Below are positions 29,201 to 37,870 of a stretch of 64,000 nt of DNA, piece by piece. The notes beneath the pieces were generated by a model. The model worked only from the letters and a program-made list of their open reading frames with translations, was not told the DNA's origin and made no database searches. The stretch covers positions 62,001 to 126,000 of the forward strand of contig NZ_OMPN01000001.1 in the NCBI RefSeq assembly GCF_900291975.1, in the 5' to 3' direction. Origin of the DNA: Agathobaculum massiliense (lineage in GTDB: Bacteria; Bacillota; Clostridia; Oscillospirales; Butyricicoccaceae). Positions within the stretch are counted from its first letter, which is position 1, and every line of letters begins with the position of its first letter. The translations under genes were made by a program, and so were the position numbers.

Positions 29201-29719
29201 ACAGCGATCACCTTTGCACCGCAAAATCATCTGGGCCGGACGGAGGCGCTGGAACGTTTATCCGAGATTGACCGCCTAACCAGTAAAGTGGTAGATGAAA
29301 TCATCACAGCGGACATGACTGGGGCCGAGAAGGCCGAAGCGCTGTATACCTATGTGACCGAAAACGTGCGATATGACCAGCGGTATTACGCGGACCGAGA
29401 CAATATGCCGTACGATTCGCAGACCGCTTATGGCGCGCTGCACGACGGGCTTGCCATCTGCGGCGGGTATGCACAGGCCGTACAGCGCTTATTTGAAGCG
29501 GCAGATATCCCGTGCTATACCGTCACCGGCACGATGGGCGGTGAAAACCACATGTGGAATATCGCCTATCTGGACGGTGTATGGCGGTATTATGATGCGA
29601 CCAGCGACCGCGGTCGTGCGGCCTATTGGTTTAATTATTTTGGAGTGCCCTCAGAACAGCTTGCGCGGTATGAGTGGGACACGGATTGGGTGCAGCGGCT
29701 GACACGGTCTGCTGTTTGA
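26267..29719 (+). CDS. SLH-anchored multidomain hydrolase: M28 peptidase, HExxH domain, transglutaminase-like domain
   Basis: The 1150-residue protein starts at ATG 26267 behind GGGGTG. A signal peptide (1-24) is followed by SLH repeats (about 25-185). An M28 aminopeptidase domain has AHHDSVP near residue 266, GANDNASGVTA, TDEENGKNGSR, IQLDMLGG and YLYHSAADV, so all zinc ligands are present. A central region holds LHEYGHVLLEDE (HExxH at about 690) with a downstream ADTFAVFVLGAK. The C-terminus is transglutaminase-like, with Cys in AICGGYAQA (about 1065), His in ENHMWNI and Asp in YYDATSD (about 1110). It is probably wall-attached and acts on external peptides or protein cross-links. The three-enzyme arrangement is unusual. 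Confidence 0.9.
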   Translation: MKRAIVSAVLCSTILAGTSGATAWPGWAQDARDWAQSLALSEDILDAPEAAVTRGQAVQLLYEVAGRPNAPADTPFTDVPETYADATAWAAEQGFVEGLGDGKYQPERPLTRQEFAAMLYRSAGGPAVSGSELSAYTDAASVADWAWDAVLWCSKIGLLNGRSNHLLAPEDTIILAEAVLILQRDAQLPDTAQLQKDLETLSMQHHPIGSVGEQAAVQYLQSRFTEMGYLVSTQDYTNDAGQTGANVIAVKPAAAANADILLVSAHHDSVPTAYGANDNASGVTALLAVAEAMKDTATDTEIRFISFTDEENGKNGSRYYTSKLSEAERSRMIGDIQLDMLGGLGSSGSKVCTMDGETNWLSDLIGQKNASFMMGAETASGHASFQLAGVPSVLVMQNGRGYLYHSAADVASQIDLYTLAGAAQTVTAAVQEIADADTPSYRDIAHAQAEGYTYRQTRQNVIYFNSSLADTEAYIGVVGELVDTEEVNGDGWTDVYDTYLYSMRWFDGEQPMNTYYRYRNGFLQNIEIHPTETGYTSDQVRSLITAMYGAPSASVQGSESWADEVYSKYITLSDTAEGCMVTVSNYSLGITNVIAEYPVVNGRAQIGNAQHAKVWDFLCAILPDEARVKIAEFNLYTDGYSNVLAYTSPVEDENGGTDNTRFSISIDYYDVYDENGNSRDWSKLTYTILHEYGHVLLEDETQVDLLVGSDTHDPAGFVPGSFRKTFYDRFWKQIDTGAGVNDYEQNPTHYVSRYGANYFHEDIADTFAVFVLGAKPEGDTVAEQKLLAFWADADMVTLRQAIRDNMSLDQPQKPVEPEEPTESENPDSGEEVLCVTDTAQIKAELNDAIATVRQPAAFVIAALEDTSDLKMDVQNLYNSLLSEHPAYKYAYDMQVSVSNSVLRCTFSYMPYRSGDYPTGFQGVEAACLNDLIRIARDNITKESVSIRITDPELTVDDMNKALQQAGGSYILCQLNEDGTAITFAPQNHLGRTEALERLSEIDRLTSKVVDEIITADMTGAEKAEALYTYVTENVRYDQRYYADRDNMPYDSQTAYGALHDGLAICGGYAQAVQRLFEAADIPCYTVTGTMGGENHMWNIAYLDGVWRYYDATSDRGRAAYWFNYFGVPSEQLARYEWDTDWVQRLTRSAV

Positions 29720-29862
29720 ATAGAGCCGCCATTGTAAAAAGTCCAATGGTATGAAGTCAGAAAATTTTGAAGAAAAGTGAAGTGAAACGGCTGTTTAGTC
29801 AGGAAAAAGGCAACATCGAACCAAGCCCTACCCCCTATGATTTTAGAAACAGGGCTTTGGCG

Positions 29863-30888
29863 TCAGAGCGGCAAGTAATAAGCCCAGCTCTCTAATGGGA
29901 TATACAGGCGGTTGTCCTTCAGCAGTCGAAAGATCAACCGAATCAGTTTTCTGGCAGTTAAAGCGAGTGCGCGTTTGTGCTGGTATTTGTTGATTTGAGG
30001 TCATAGTAGCGCCAGAACGCGGAGTCGCATCTTCTCACAAAGTTGGCAGCTTCCAGCAGGTAGTAGCGGAGATAGCGGTTGCCGGATTTGATCATTCTGG
30101 AGTGTTCGGCCTCGAAGTTGCCAGACCGGTTCTTGTACCAGACAAGACCGGCATATTTGGCGACAGAGGCTTGAGAATCAAAACGGTGAATATCGCCGAT
30201 TTCAGCGACGATACCGGCTGAGTAGACTTTGCCAATGCCTGGGATGGATGTCAGCGTGTTTCGAATGATCTCAAACTGGTGTTCAATGCCTTGTCCAAGA
30301 TCTTGCCCCGCTTTTCCAAGGCCTGCATCGAAGCGGTGGATACGGCAATGGCTTGGTTCACGGAGTTGTTTACGGTAACAGGCAAGCGGTAAGATAGACC
30401 TCCCTGTTGATTCTGCCGAAATGGAGATGGTCGGCAATCACAAAGGCATCCCCCAGTCGTTTTTCGGCAGGTCTGGATAGGCTTCCTTGAAATCATGCGC
30501 CTGCTTTGGGTTGAGAACATGGATCTTCCGTTGAAACCGGCTCAAGCTGCCACATCCTCATGCAGTGCGCAAACAAGGCTGTCACCATAGATGGAGGCAA
30601 TCACTACATCGTTGAGCTACATGGAACCAAGCGCCGACACGATTCTCTCTGACAACTGTTTAGCACCACTCAGGTTATTCTGCATGGAAAAACTGGAGTG
30701 CAGGCTTTGAGATACCCATGATAACCGGAGCATCCGCAACCTCGTGTATCAGAATCATTCCAGAGAAGACCAATGCGATATCCCTCACGGCTGAAAGAGC
30801 GGCCTTTCCTCCGACGAACAGCCAATGAGTTTGCAGCTAACTTCCGGCTCAGGGGAACAGACTTCCTTTGAGCAGCCTGGTGGCTCAA
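29863..30888 (-). pseudogene. IS110-family transposase, heavily decayed
   Basis: The C-terminal domain is clear on the minus strand (LTSIPGIGKVYSAGIVAEIG, YAGLVWYKNRSGNFEAEHS, SGNRYLRYYLLEAANFVRR). A frameshift near 29995 carries the end (ALALTARKLIRLIFRLLKD) to a stop at 29863. Upstream, scraps such as ALEKRGKILDKALNTSL and FGRINREVYL sit in other frames, separated by stops, and the DEDD N-terminus is unrecognisable. It belongs to a different IS110 branch than the intact copy at 20979. Confidence 0.85.
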
Positions 30889-31196
30889 CTGGAGGAACCA
30901 AAACTTGACCCTGCTGTCCTACAGCTATTGTATCACGGGCATCTCAATGCCTGCCGGCCTTTTCGCTACGCTACTGGTTCCAAAGGAAAGATGTAGCGCC
31001 AAGATAGAAAGGAACTTCGATGCTTTTGGCTTTTGGGGCAATGGATACTGGGCTAATGTTTCCAGCAGTGCTGGGTGGGGGTCCCATACGACATTAACGG
31101 CGGTACGAATATTACGCTCTACGCACTTCTAGGTAGTCGCGTAGTGTTTCGCTACTTCTGGATACAGCCATTTTGCCACCAGAGCAGCCGGTCTGG
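30889..31196. other. Gene-free stretch beside the IS110 remnant
   Basis: No gene is supported. One short open stretch reads RNFDAFGFWGNGYWANV and looks like coding debris, but I cannot assign it. Confidence 0.35.
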
Positions 31197-31553
31197 CTAC
31201 TGGGTCGCCAGATACACTGCATAAGAGGTGTGAAAGAAGCCAGTGTAATTTGCCGTAAGACCGAGTTGGTATAACAGTGTGAAAATTTCGGAAATATCGG
31301 GGGTGTTCTTAGGGGGACTCCTTTTACGGAATCCCTTCAGGAAGGCTTTTAGTTCATCAGCGTTCAACATGAGCAGAAGGAAAAGCCGAGCGATTGCAGA
31401 AAAGCGGTATTGCTCACGCTCTAAATCTCCGTATGCCCGGCTGGTAATGCGCAGCCGCTCCGCCATTTCCTCATGCGTCAGGTTTCGGAGCTCTTGAAGC
31501 GTATCTGTGTATTCCGCAAGAAATTCTTTTGCTAACATTTTGTACAGTTTCAT
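31197..31553 (-). CDS. XRE-like HTH protein
   Basis: The 118-residue protein has an N-terminal HTH (LRNLTHEEMAERLRITSRAY, then DLEREQYRFSAIARLFLLLM). GGAGGT lies about ten bases before the ATG. The tail after residue 75 may be a recent extension, since relatives I can recall stop earlier or diverge there. It is probably a small regulator carried by the accessory region. Confidence 0.7.
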   Translation of the reverse strand: MKLYKMLAKEFLAEYTDTLQELRNLTHEEMAERLRITSRAYGDLEREQYRFSAIARLFLLLMLNADELKAFLKGFRKRSPPKNTPDISEIFTLLYQLGLTANYTGFFHTSYAVYLATQ

Positions 31554-31708
31554 GAGATAAGACCTCCATTTTCGACAGATTCTATGGAAATCTTATTCTG
31601 GACAGAAGCGTGCTTCCAGGTAGCACACTTCCTCCCTTGAAATGTTCTATTTCTGTTTTATTCGATTGTTATTGTTATTTTTTATTATTATACGAGGAGG
31701 AAGGACCT

Positions 31709-32251
31709 ATGAAGAAAAAGACGTTTGCCGTTGGGATCAGTCTGGTTTGCGCATTGCTGCTGATGGGCTGTAGCATTGCGGGGGCTGGGACCAGCAAAAA
31801 GTCGGATACCGAACAGGCAGAGGCTATACAATACACTATCGCGGATGCCGATGAGCTGATCGGTAAGGCAGATAGCGATATTGCGGATGTTTTCGGCGGT
31901 GGAGAGGAGAACTGGACGAGTGATAAATCGACATATATCGGCCGGATGTATCAGACCGAGCTGTATGGAGAGTCGGTAACGATCCATGCCGTGTGCGGTG
32001 GTGAGAAGACCGTGGACGCGGTTTCCATCTGGATCACCGACGGCGGACAGGAAGTTGCGGATGAACTTGTGCAGACTTGGCAGGATCGTGTCACAGCGTT
32101 CACAGGCACGGAAATGCAGGATCAGGGCATCGCAGAAGAGTCCGGTGCAAAATCATGGAAATGGCCTGCGAGCGACCGATTCTACACCCTGCGTTTAATG
32201 GGAAATATTTTGACGCTTGATATCAATCCTGCTGTTGGTGAAATAAAATAG
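31709..32251 (+). CDS. Lipoprotein of unknown function
   Basis: The 180-residue protein begins at ATG 31709 after GAGGAGG. MKKKTFAVGISLVCALLLMG is followed by Cys21, a lipobox, so it is a lipid-anchored exported protein. The mature part (ADELIGKADSDIADVFGGGE, YIGRMYQTELYGESVTIHAV) does not match a family I know. Upstream in-frame codons lack a ribosome binding site. It stands alone. Confidence 0.8.
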   Translation: MKKKTFAVGISLVCALLLMGCSIAGAGTSKKSDTEQAEAIQYTIADADELIGKADSDIADVFGGGEENWTSDKSTYIGRMYQTELYGESVTIHAVCGGEKTVDAVSIWITDGGQEVADELVQTWQDRVTAFTGTEMQDQGIAEESGAKSWKWPASDRFYTLRLMGNILTLDINPAVGEIK

Positions 32252-32601
32252 AAAAACGGTGGCCGATTAGATAAGGGGTTGTCTATCATTTTATCGATCA
32301 TATGTATCCGATCAGATTCTAATAGCATATTGATCGTTGATCGGGGAAAACAAGTTGCAGTGGCTGGCAAAGAGGCGCCAGATGCGCCGTGGTACATCTG
32401 GAACGGAACTGCATCCAGATCAAGCGCAAACAATTAGAAAAGGTGATACAGTCTGGACGTTATCTAACGAAAAAGAGCCTGGATACATATTAATTTATAT
32501 CATAAAAAGTAAAATGAAAGGCTGTGATTTTATTGTAATTATGATATAATCAATATATCGCATCAAGGCTCTTTCCCTAACAGACGGAAAAGAACAATAC
32601 C
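32252..32601. other. Gene-free stretch
   Basis: No gene is supported between the lipoprotein and the integrase stub. Short open stretches have no ribosome binding site or family resemblance. Confidence 0.45.
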
Positions 32602-32850
32602 ATGTTGGAACAGCGGACTGAGGAGAATCAGAGTAAAGCAAGATATTTTTATAAATATGTAGCTATAGACGGAAAGCAGAAGTCTGTATACCTGTAGAAG
32701 CTGCCAGCGATGAACAAAGTACCTGTCAGGAAGCGAGACTGTATCCCCCTGTGCAACAAGGAGCAGGAGATACAGAAAAATCTTGCGGACGTAGAAGATG
32801 CGATAGGCGGGAAGCTGATCGCCAGACCGGCCGCTTTGATTATTCGTTGA
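32602..32850 (+). pseudogene. N-terminal stub of a Tn916-type integrase
   Basis: MLEQRTEENQSKARYFYKYV, IDGKQKSVYL, TAG at 32695, then KLPAMNKVPVRKRDC and LCNKEQEIQKNLADVEDAIG correspond in order to the arm-type DNA-binding domain of Tn916-family Int (relatives read KYVDAxGKxQYVYSWKL). The TAG falls where Trp is expected. The catalytic part is gone. This marks an old conjugative transposon. Confidence 0.65.
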
Positions 32851-33074
32851 ATGCTTACAATCAGGAACAAGGACAAAACACGGATAATTCTGGCCGAGGA
32901 ACATGAATAGGCATCGTTTTGCATCATTAAAAAGAACAAACGATATAGGAAGTTGTGAAAATCAAAGCGAGGAAATATGAAGTGTATTCTGAAAAAGTTC
33001 TATTGAACGCTCAAAATCAATGTTTTATAAATATTTGACTTAAATAGTTAAACGCTCTATGAGTACACTCCCTC

Positions 33075-33102
33075 TTACAAAATCGACTATGCTTGCTATA
33101 AT
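33075..33102 (+). promoter_or_regulatory. Promoter of the PucR gene
   Basis: TTACAA (33075-33080) and TATAAT (33097-33102) are 16 bases apart, with the -10 embedded in GCTATAATTTTT-like sequence also found before the DUF917 gene. Confidence 0.55.
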
Positions 33103-33137
33103 TTTTCACAATACTACTCTAATATGAGGCGGCTTTC

Positions 33138-34727
33138 ATGAGTATTACCCTTGCTGATGTACTTCGGTTGCCATCGATGGCTGGTGCAGAAGTCTTATCT
33201 GGACACAATTCACTATTGCAGCCGGTAGAATCTATAAATGTTTTAGAATATGCCGAGATAAGCGATGAATTGGAACAGTTTTTCAGTTCCAACCATTACG
33301 AGGGCAGTGAACTGATTATCACCGCCTTTGCTAACATCCGGAATGATATAGAAACGCAGTGTGAAAATATTAGGCGGTATCATAGCATTGGTGCTGTGGG
33401 TTTCATCTTGTTTTATGTGGGATTTCTCCTGCCGGAAGTTGATCAACGACTGATCGACCTGTGTAATGAGTTGGAATTTCCTTTGATTTGCATGCCAAAA
33501 GGACGGCTAAATATACGATACAGCGAGATTATCGGTGAGATTATGTTCGAAGTATTCCGATCTCGTCAGAGGGAAAGCTACTTCGTTAGTGACCTACTGC
33601 AGCGTATATCCGATTTGCCTCCCCATCAGCGAAACATAAAGGCGCTTATGCGTATGTTAAGCGATCATCTTCATGCTTCTGTAATCTTGACCGATCCCTT
33701 TTCGCAAGACCATTTGTGCGTTTGCTGGCCGCGCGCCCTACTTGATACCATACAAGACAATTTAAGCAAGTGGCTTAGGAAAATGGAAGGGCTCAACTCG
33801 TTGCAAATTTCCCTTGGGGATAGCATCGGCCATCTCCAGCGTTGCCCTGTTCTCTTTAGCGATCCCGGCGAACGTTGCGTGTATTTGCTAAAATATAAGG
33901 ACTCTTTATCGGAGGATGTTCTTTGGCAAACCAGTGAACTAATTCGACTATTTATCAATATCTGGAGCAAGAATCCGCAGAAAATGGTCACCACAGAAAT
34001 CGTTCGGGCTATTATTAACGATGATGTTGGTCAAATGACCCGTTTATCACAACTTTTTAATATCGATGTCAGCAAGCTAAATCAAATGTGGCTTTTCCAT
34101 CCCAAAGACAACAGCCAGCAGTATAGTGAAAGCATAGTACGGGAGATTACCGAGTATTTCTCATCTCATTATAGCTTGTTGTTAATCAGTTATTACGAAG
34201 AAAACCTGGTAGTATTCACTTGCGCCCCTGACCGGTACGACCAGAGGCAGGAGTTGCTTGATAATATCTGCCCTCTACTTGCTCAATCCTGCGCCAATTA
34301 CGATATTGTTTGCTATGATTGCTTACAGACTACGAAAAGCGTGCGCAATGCCTACTTGGATAGCGTTGCATGTCTTGATGCAGCGCGAAAGATTTATCCA
34401 GAGAAATTGGTCATGCGTTCCTCAGATATTTTGTTTGCAAGGCAGTGTTGCGCGTTGTTGGGCGACCGTGAAAGACTGCAACAGTATCTGGATATATTGA
34501 ATCAACTCCAAACAGCCAATCCCGTTCTGATTTCTACGCTTGAGACATATCTGCTGGATACTCCATCTAACATGGCACAGACAGCGAAGCTCCTTTTCGT
34601 CCATTTAAACACAATCAAATATCGGCTTCACATTGCTCAAGACCTGCTCGGATATGTTCCCAGCCAGATGCCTGACGCATATCCGCTTTATATGGCCGTA
34701 TCCCTGAATCGCCTACTTAGAGAATAA
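33138..34727 (+). CDS. PucR-family transcriptional regulator
   Basis: The 529-residue protein has the N-terminal PucR sensory domain (MSITLADVLRLPSMAGAEVL), a long middle region, and the C-terminal PucR-type helix-turn-helix (AQTAKLLFVHLNTIKYRLHI, followed by QDLLGY). Such proteins activate purine or amino-acid catabolic genes when the substrate is present. It precedes the DUF917-permease pair and is the likely regulator of that cluster. The ligand is not known. Confidence 0.92.
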   Translation: MSITLADVLRLPSMAGAEVLSGHNSLLQPVESINVLEYAEISDELEQFFSSNHYEGSELIITAFANIRNDIETQCENIRRYHSIGAVGFILFYVGFLLPEVDQRLIDLCNELEFPLICMPKGRLNIRYSEIIGEIMFEVFRSRQRESYFVSDLLQRISDLPPHQRNIKALMRMLSDHLHASVILTDPFSQDHLCVCWPRALLDTIQDNLSKWLRKMEGLNSLQISLGDSIGHLQRCPVLFSDPGERCVYLLKYKDSLSEDVLWQTSELIRLFINIWSKNPQKMVTTEIVRAIINDDVGQMTRLSQLFNIDVSKLNQMWLFHPKDNSQQYSESIVREITEYFSSHYSLLLISYYEENLVVFTCAPDRYDQRQELLDNICPLLAQSCANYDIVCYDCLQTTKSVRNAYLDSVACLDAARKIYPEKLVMRSSDILFARQCCALLGDRERLQQYLDILNQLQTANPVLISTLETYLLDTPSNMAQTAKLLFVHLNTIKYRLHIAQDLLGYVPSQMPDAYPLYMAVSLNRLLRE

Positions 34728-34737
34728 TGTTTGTTGA

Positions 34738-34782
34738 CGGGCCTGCTTGTTCAAAACGAATAAGCAGGCCCGCTGTTTTTTT
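34738..34782 (+). terminator. Terminator after the PucR gene
   Basis: CGGGCCTGCTT and AAGCAGGCCCG form a perfect 11-bp stem, followed a few bases later by a run of eight T residues. Confidence 0.9.
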
Positions 34783-34796
34783 GTCCCAAAAGACAA

Positions 34797-34824
34797 TTAC
34801 AGATCAACAGTGTAGAGCTATAAT
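34797..34824 (+). promoter_or_regulatory. Promoter of the DUF917-permease unit
   Basis: TTACAG (34797-34802) and TATAAT (34819-34824) are 16 bases apart. GCTATAATTTTT is shared exactly with the PucR promoter, hinting at common control. Confidence 0.6.
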
Positions 34825-34886
34825 TTTTATAGAACAATTTTTACACTTATACCACACAAAACATGTAATTTAGGAGGCGGCATGAT

Positions 34887-35987
34887 ATGAAGAAGTTCGA
34901 TGTCTATGATTACGACAAACTGGTGGATGTCATTTATGGTGCTACTTTTTTTGGTGCAGGTGGCGGTGGATCGATCTCCAATGGCATGGACCTTTTGAAC
35001 ACCTTCCCTAAGGATGTAGAGTTAAAAGTCTATCCTCTCAGCGAAATGGAGGTCGATGAGTATTCGGTTATGGCCGCCGGCTTGGGTTCTCCGTTAGCTA
35101 TGAAAGAGAAAGGCTTTGGACCTGAAGCTATCAGTGTGGTTAAAGGTATGATGAAAGTAGCAGAGGATGCCGGAAAGAAAGTTGCCTACGTTTATTCTGG
35201 GGAACAGGGCGGGTTTAATACAATGGTTCCCATTTATGCTGCCCTTCACGCAGGACTTCCGTTGCTAGATCTGGACGGCAATGGCAGAGCAGTCCCCGAG
35301 TTAAATACCGGCTTAGCTCCAATCAATAATATCCCGATAGATCCTTTAGTTTTGGCAAATTCCAATGGTGATCTTGTGGTAGGCCATCCTAAAAATCCGC
35401 TGGACAGTGTAGCCTGCGAGACAATTGCCCGCTCTATCTGTATGGCGTATGGTATGAGTGTAGGCTTCTCTACTTGGATGATGAGCAAGGCCGATCATGA
35501 AAAGGCATCCGCCATTGGGCAAATTAGTCGGGATCAGCAGGTGGGTGCTATCCTTCGGAGTAATGCAACCACTAAGGATAACCTTTCCCAAAAGCTTGAA
35601 GAAATTGGTGTAAAACATAAGGTGTTTACTGCCGGAAAAATCAGTAAAATTGATGTCTCCGTGGAAAATGGATTTGACTTCGGTAAGACAATAATTACCG
35701 GTGACGATGGTAAATTGTATAAAATAGACTTTAAGAACGAAAATCTTATTATCCGAGACGCGCAAGATAGTGCTCTGCTGGTAGTCCCGGAACTCATTAT
35801 CCTTCTCGATACTGACACAATGAAGCCTCTGACCAACGCTGACACAAAAGAAGGACAAAATGTAATGCTTCTGGGTGTCAGGGCTCCTCAGCGCTGGTGG
35901 GATCACGAGTCTGGATATAGTTGCTGGGCTCATATCTTGAAGTTAATCGGTTATTCTGTGGCAGACAAAGCTATCCCCTTGAACTGA
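34887..35987 (+). CDS. DUF917 protein (S-methyl thiohydantoin desulfurase family)
   Basis: The 366-residue protein begins MKKFDVYDYDKLVDVIYGAT with the glycine-rich FFGAGGGGS that marks DUF917. The family covers enzymes acting on hydantoin-like rings, including S-methyl thiohydantoin desulfurase, and is often beside NCS1 permeases and hydantoinases. GGAGG lies just before the start. It is followed by the permease after a GC-rich hairpin. The exact substrate is inferred only to be a cyclic ureide or thiohydantoin. Confidence 0.9.
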   Translation: MKKFDVYDYDKLVDVIYGATFFGAGGGGSISNGMDLLNTFPKDVELKVYPLSEMEVDEYSVMAAGLGSPLAMKEKGFGPEAISVVKGMMKVAEDAGKKVAYVYSGEQGGFNTMVPIYAALHAGLPLLDLDGNGRAVPELNTGLAPINNIPIDPLVLANSNGDLVVGHPKNPLDSVACETIARSICMAYGMSVGFSTWMMSKADHEKASAIGQISRDQQVGAILRSNATTKDNLSQKLEEIGVKHKVFTAGKISKIDVSVENGFDFGKTIITGDDGKLYKIDFKNENLIIRDAQDSALLVVPELIILLDTDTMKPLTNADTKEGQNVMLLGVRAPQRWWDHESGYSCWAHILKLIGYSVADKAIPLN

Positions 35988-36011
35988 TTGATTATATATT
36001 TGCACCTCTTG

Positions 36012-36034
36012 GCGTGGGGGAGTCCCCCACGCCG
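36012..36034 (+). terminator. Hairpin between DUF917 and permease genes
   Basis: GGCGTGGGGGA and TCCCCCACGCC form a perfect 11-bp stem with a one-base spacer, then GTTTGTC. The weak T-run suggests partial termination or an mRNA-stabilising element. Confidence 0.55.
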
Positions 36035-36096
36035 TTTGTCAAATATTTGGACACTCCTGACGATTATGGAAATAAAAAAGTAATGGAGGAGAACAT

Positions 36097-37389
36097 ATGG
36101 CGAAAAATTCACAAGTGGAATCTGCCGGCCTAAACGCTATCCCGATAGAAGAACGGAAAAGCTGGCCTGGAGTTGCATTTATTTGGGCTGGTTCCTGTTG
36201 CTGTGTTCCTGCGCTGATGGTTGGCGCTGGCATCACTATGGGCCTTCCTTTTGGCTTGGCTGCCTTAGCGATGATAATTGGATATAGCGTCTCTGTTATC
36301 ATGATGATCCTTATGAGTATCCTCTCTGCTGATCGTGGGTTGCCGGCTGTCGTTGCAATCTCCAGTTCTTTTGGAAAAGCGGGTGCAAGCAAATTGGTTT
36401 CTCTGATCATAGCATTTTGTTACACTTGTTGGTTTGGATTTCAAGCAGTTGTTTGCGGTGAAGCCTTTGCATCCATTCTTCAGGGGATTGGTGTGCCTAT
36501 CCCCAGCATGCTTTCCACTATCATTTGGGGAATGATTATGTGCATTACTGCAGTTTATGGATATTCCTGGATTGAAAAGCTGAATGTCATCGCAGTTCCC
36601 GCACTTATTCTCATTTTAGTATATGCCATGATTGTAGTATTTGGCGACCCTGAATCCATTGTTAAAATCACCAACCATACCCCTACTACGCAAATGTCGA
36701 TGATTGCTGCTGTAGGAACTTCTATTGGCGGTTTTGCTTCTGGCGCTGTTTTATCCGGTGATGTAACTCGCTACTGTAAAAGCCGAAAAGATGTTGTTAT
36801 TTCCAGTATAGTTGGTGTCATTCCGGTAGGCGTTGGTACGATGCTGGTCGGATCTATACTGGCAATCCATTCAGGGGCTGTTGGAATGGACACTGGAAGC
36901 ATTGTTACTATGCTTTCCAGTGTCGGCAGTCCCATCTTGGGGATGCTGGTGCTGGTTCTCGCGACATGGACAACCAATGTATGTAATGCCTATTCCGCTG
37001 GGTTTGCATTGTTAAGTTTGACAGGCGCCCATGATAACAAACGCGCATGGTTTACATTAGGAGCCGGCATCATAGGCACACTGCTGGCAGTGATTGGGAT
37101 TACTAATTATTTCAACAGTTTCTTGAATATCCTGGCTGTATTCATACCTCCCATCGTAGGTGTCGTCGCTGTGGACTACTTTGTCATAAAGAAAGGTAAT
37201 CCTGCCGCGTGGGCAGAGAAGCCAGGTTTCAATTGGGCTGGTGTTATTGCTTGGATTGTTGGCTCTGCCATAGCATTATTGCTACCAGAACTCCTGATTC
37301 CTACTCTCAACGCCATTGTCATTGCTTGTATATTGTATCTCATTCTGTATCCAATATTCTATCGTGGAAACCGTACCGGCGTAGAGTGA
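36097..37389 (+). CDS. NCS1-family permease (cytosine/purine/hydantoin type)
   Basis: The 430-residue integral membrane protein has about 12 hydrophobic segments. The N-terminal helix region GVAFIWAGSCCCVPALMVGA and GLPFGLAALAMIIGYSVSV matches the CodB-like branch of nucleobase:cation symporters. ATGGAGGAG precedes the ATG. Its place behind DUF917 suggests it imports the substrate of that enzyme. The substrate could be cytosine, a hydantoin or a related ring compound. Confidence 0.9.
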   Translation: MAKNSQVESAGLNAIPIEERKSWPGVAFIWAGSCCCVPALMVGAGITMGLPFGLAALAMIIGYSVSVIMMILMSILSADRGLPAVVAISSSFGKAGASKLVSLIIAFCYTCWFGFQAVVCGEAFASILQGIGVPIPSMLSTIIWGMIMCITAVYGYSWIEKLNVIAVPALILILVYAMIVVFGDPESIVKITNHTPTTQMSMIAAVGTSIGGFASGAVLSGDVTRYCKSRKDVVISSIVGVIPVGVGTMLVGSILAIHSGAVGMDTGSIVTMLSSVGSPILGMLVLVLATWTTNVCNAYSAGFALLSLTGAHDNKRAWFTLGAGIIGTLLAVIGITNYFNSFLNILAVFIPPIVGVVAVDYFVIKKGNPAAWAEKPGFNWAGVIAWIVGSAIALLLPELLIPTLNAIVIACILYLILYPIFYRGNRTGVE

Positions 37390-37596
37390 CATTGAGTCTA
37401 TTTCTATATTTTATGGGCAAGACCGGCTATAAAAGGTCAAGAGGTTAGTACGAAAAAGGTGGAAGAAAGATGAGAAGTGATCAGGGCATGATAAGGTGCC
37501 GGGGAGCAGTCTGCGGCTGAGAGGGACGCAGTATGTAAGAAGCGATGATCTCAATAAATTCAGAGGCGGTAGGGATACAGGTCAGGGGATAGCCAG

Positions 37597-37870
37597 ATTT
37601 CTGGCATCTTGGACATCCTTGGGGTCATTATTTTGAGAGAAATTGGAGACATCCACCGCTTTAACGCCTCCAACAAGCTGGCTGCCTTTGCAGGGTTGGA
37701 TGTACGGGTTACACAGTACGGAGAGTTTATCGGAACTCGGCAGAAAATTTCCAAACGCGCCCTCTTTGCTGTTGGCGAATGAGATGCTGTCCAGTAGGGC
37801 TTTCCCACTTTCATCTATAAACGGTTGCTTCGTGCTTGTATTTCGCGATGTCGATCCCGCAGTAGAACAT
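37597..37870. pseudogene. Head-to-head chimera of two IS110 fragments
   Basis: From 37597 to about 37759, the plus strand encodes an IS110 C-terminal piece (ISGILDILGVIILREIGDIH, RFNASNKLAAFAGLDVRV, FIGTRQKISKRA). From 37870 back to about 37760, the minus strand encodes an IS110 N-terminus (MFYCGIDIAKYKHEATV, then frameshifted ESGKALLDSISFANSKEGA). The two meet within the GCGCCCTCTTT sequence. This needs an inversion or an intramolecular rearrangement. Confidence 0.75.

Noticed and set aside
34887-35987. DUF917 protein as a hydantoinase
   Set aside because: It lacks the HyuA/HyuB ATPase-like motifs; only the DUF917 glycine-rich start is visible, so desulfurase-type family naming was kept.
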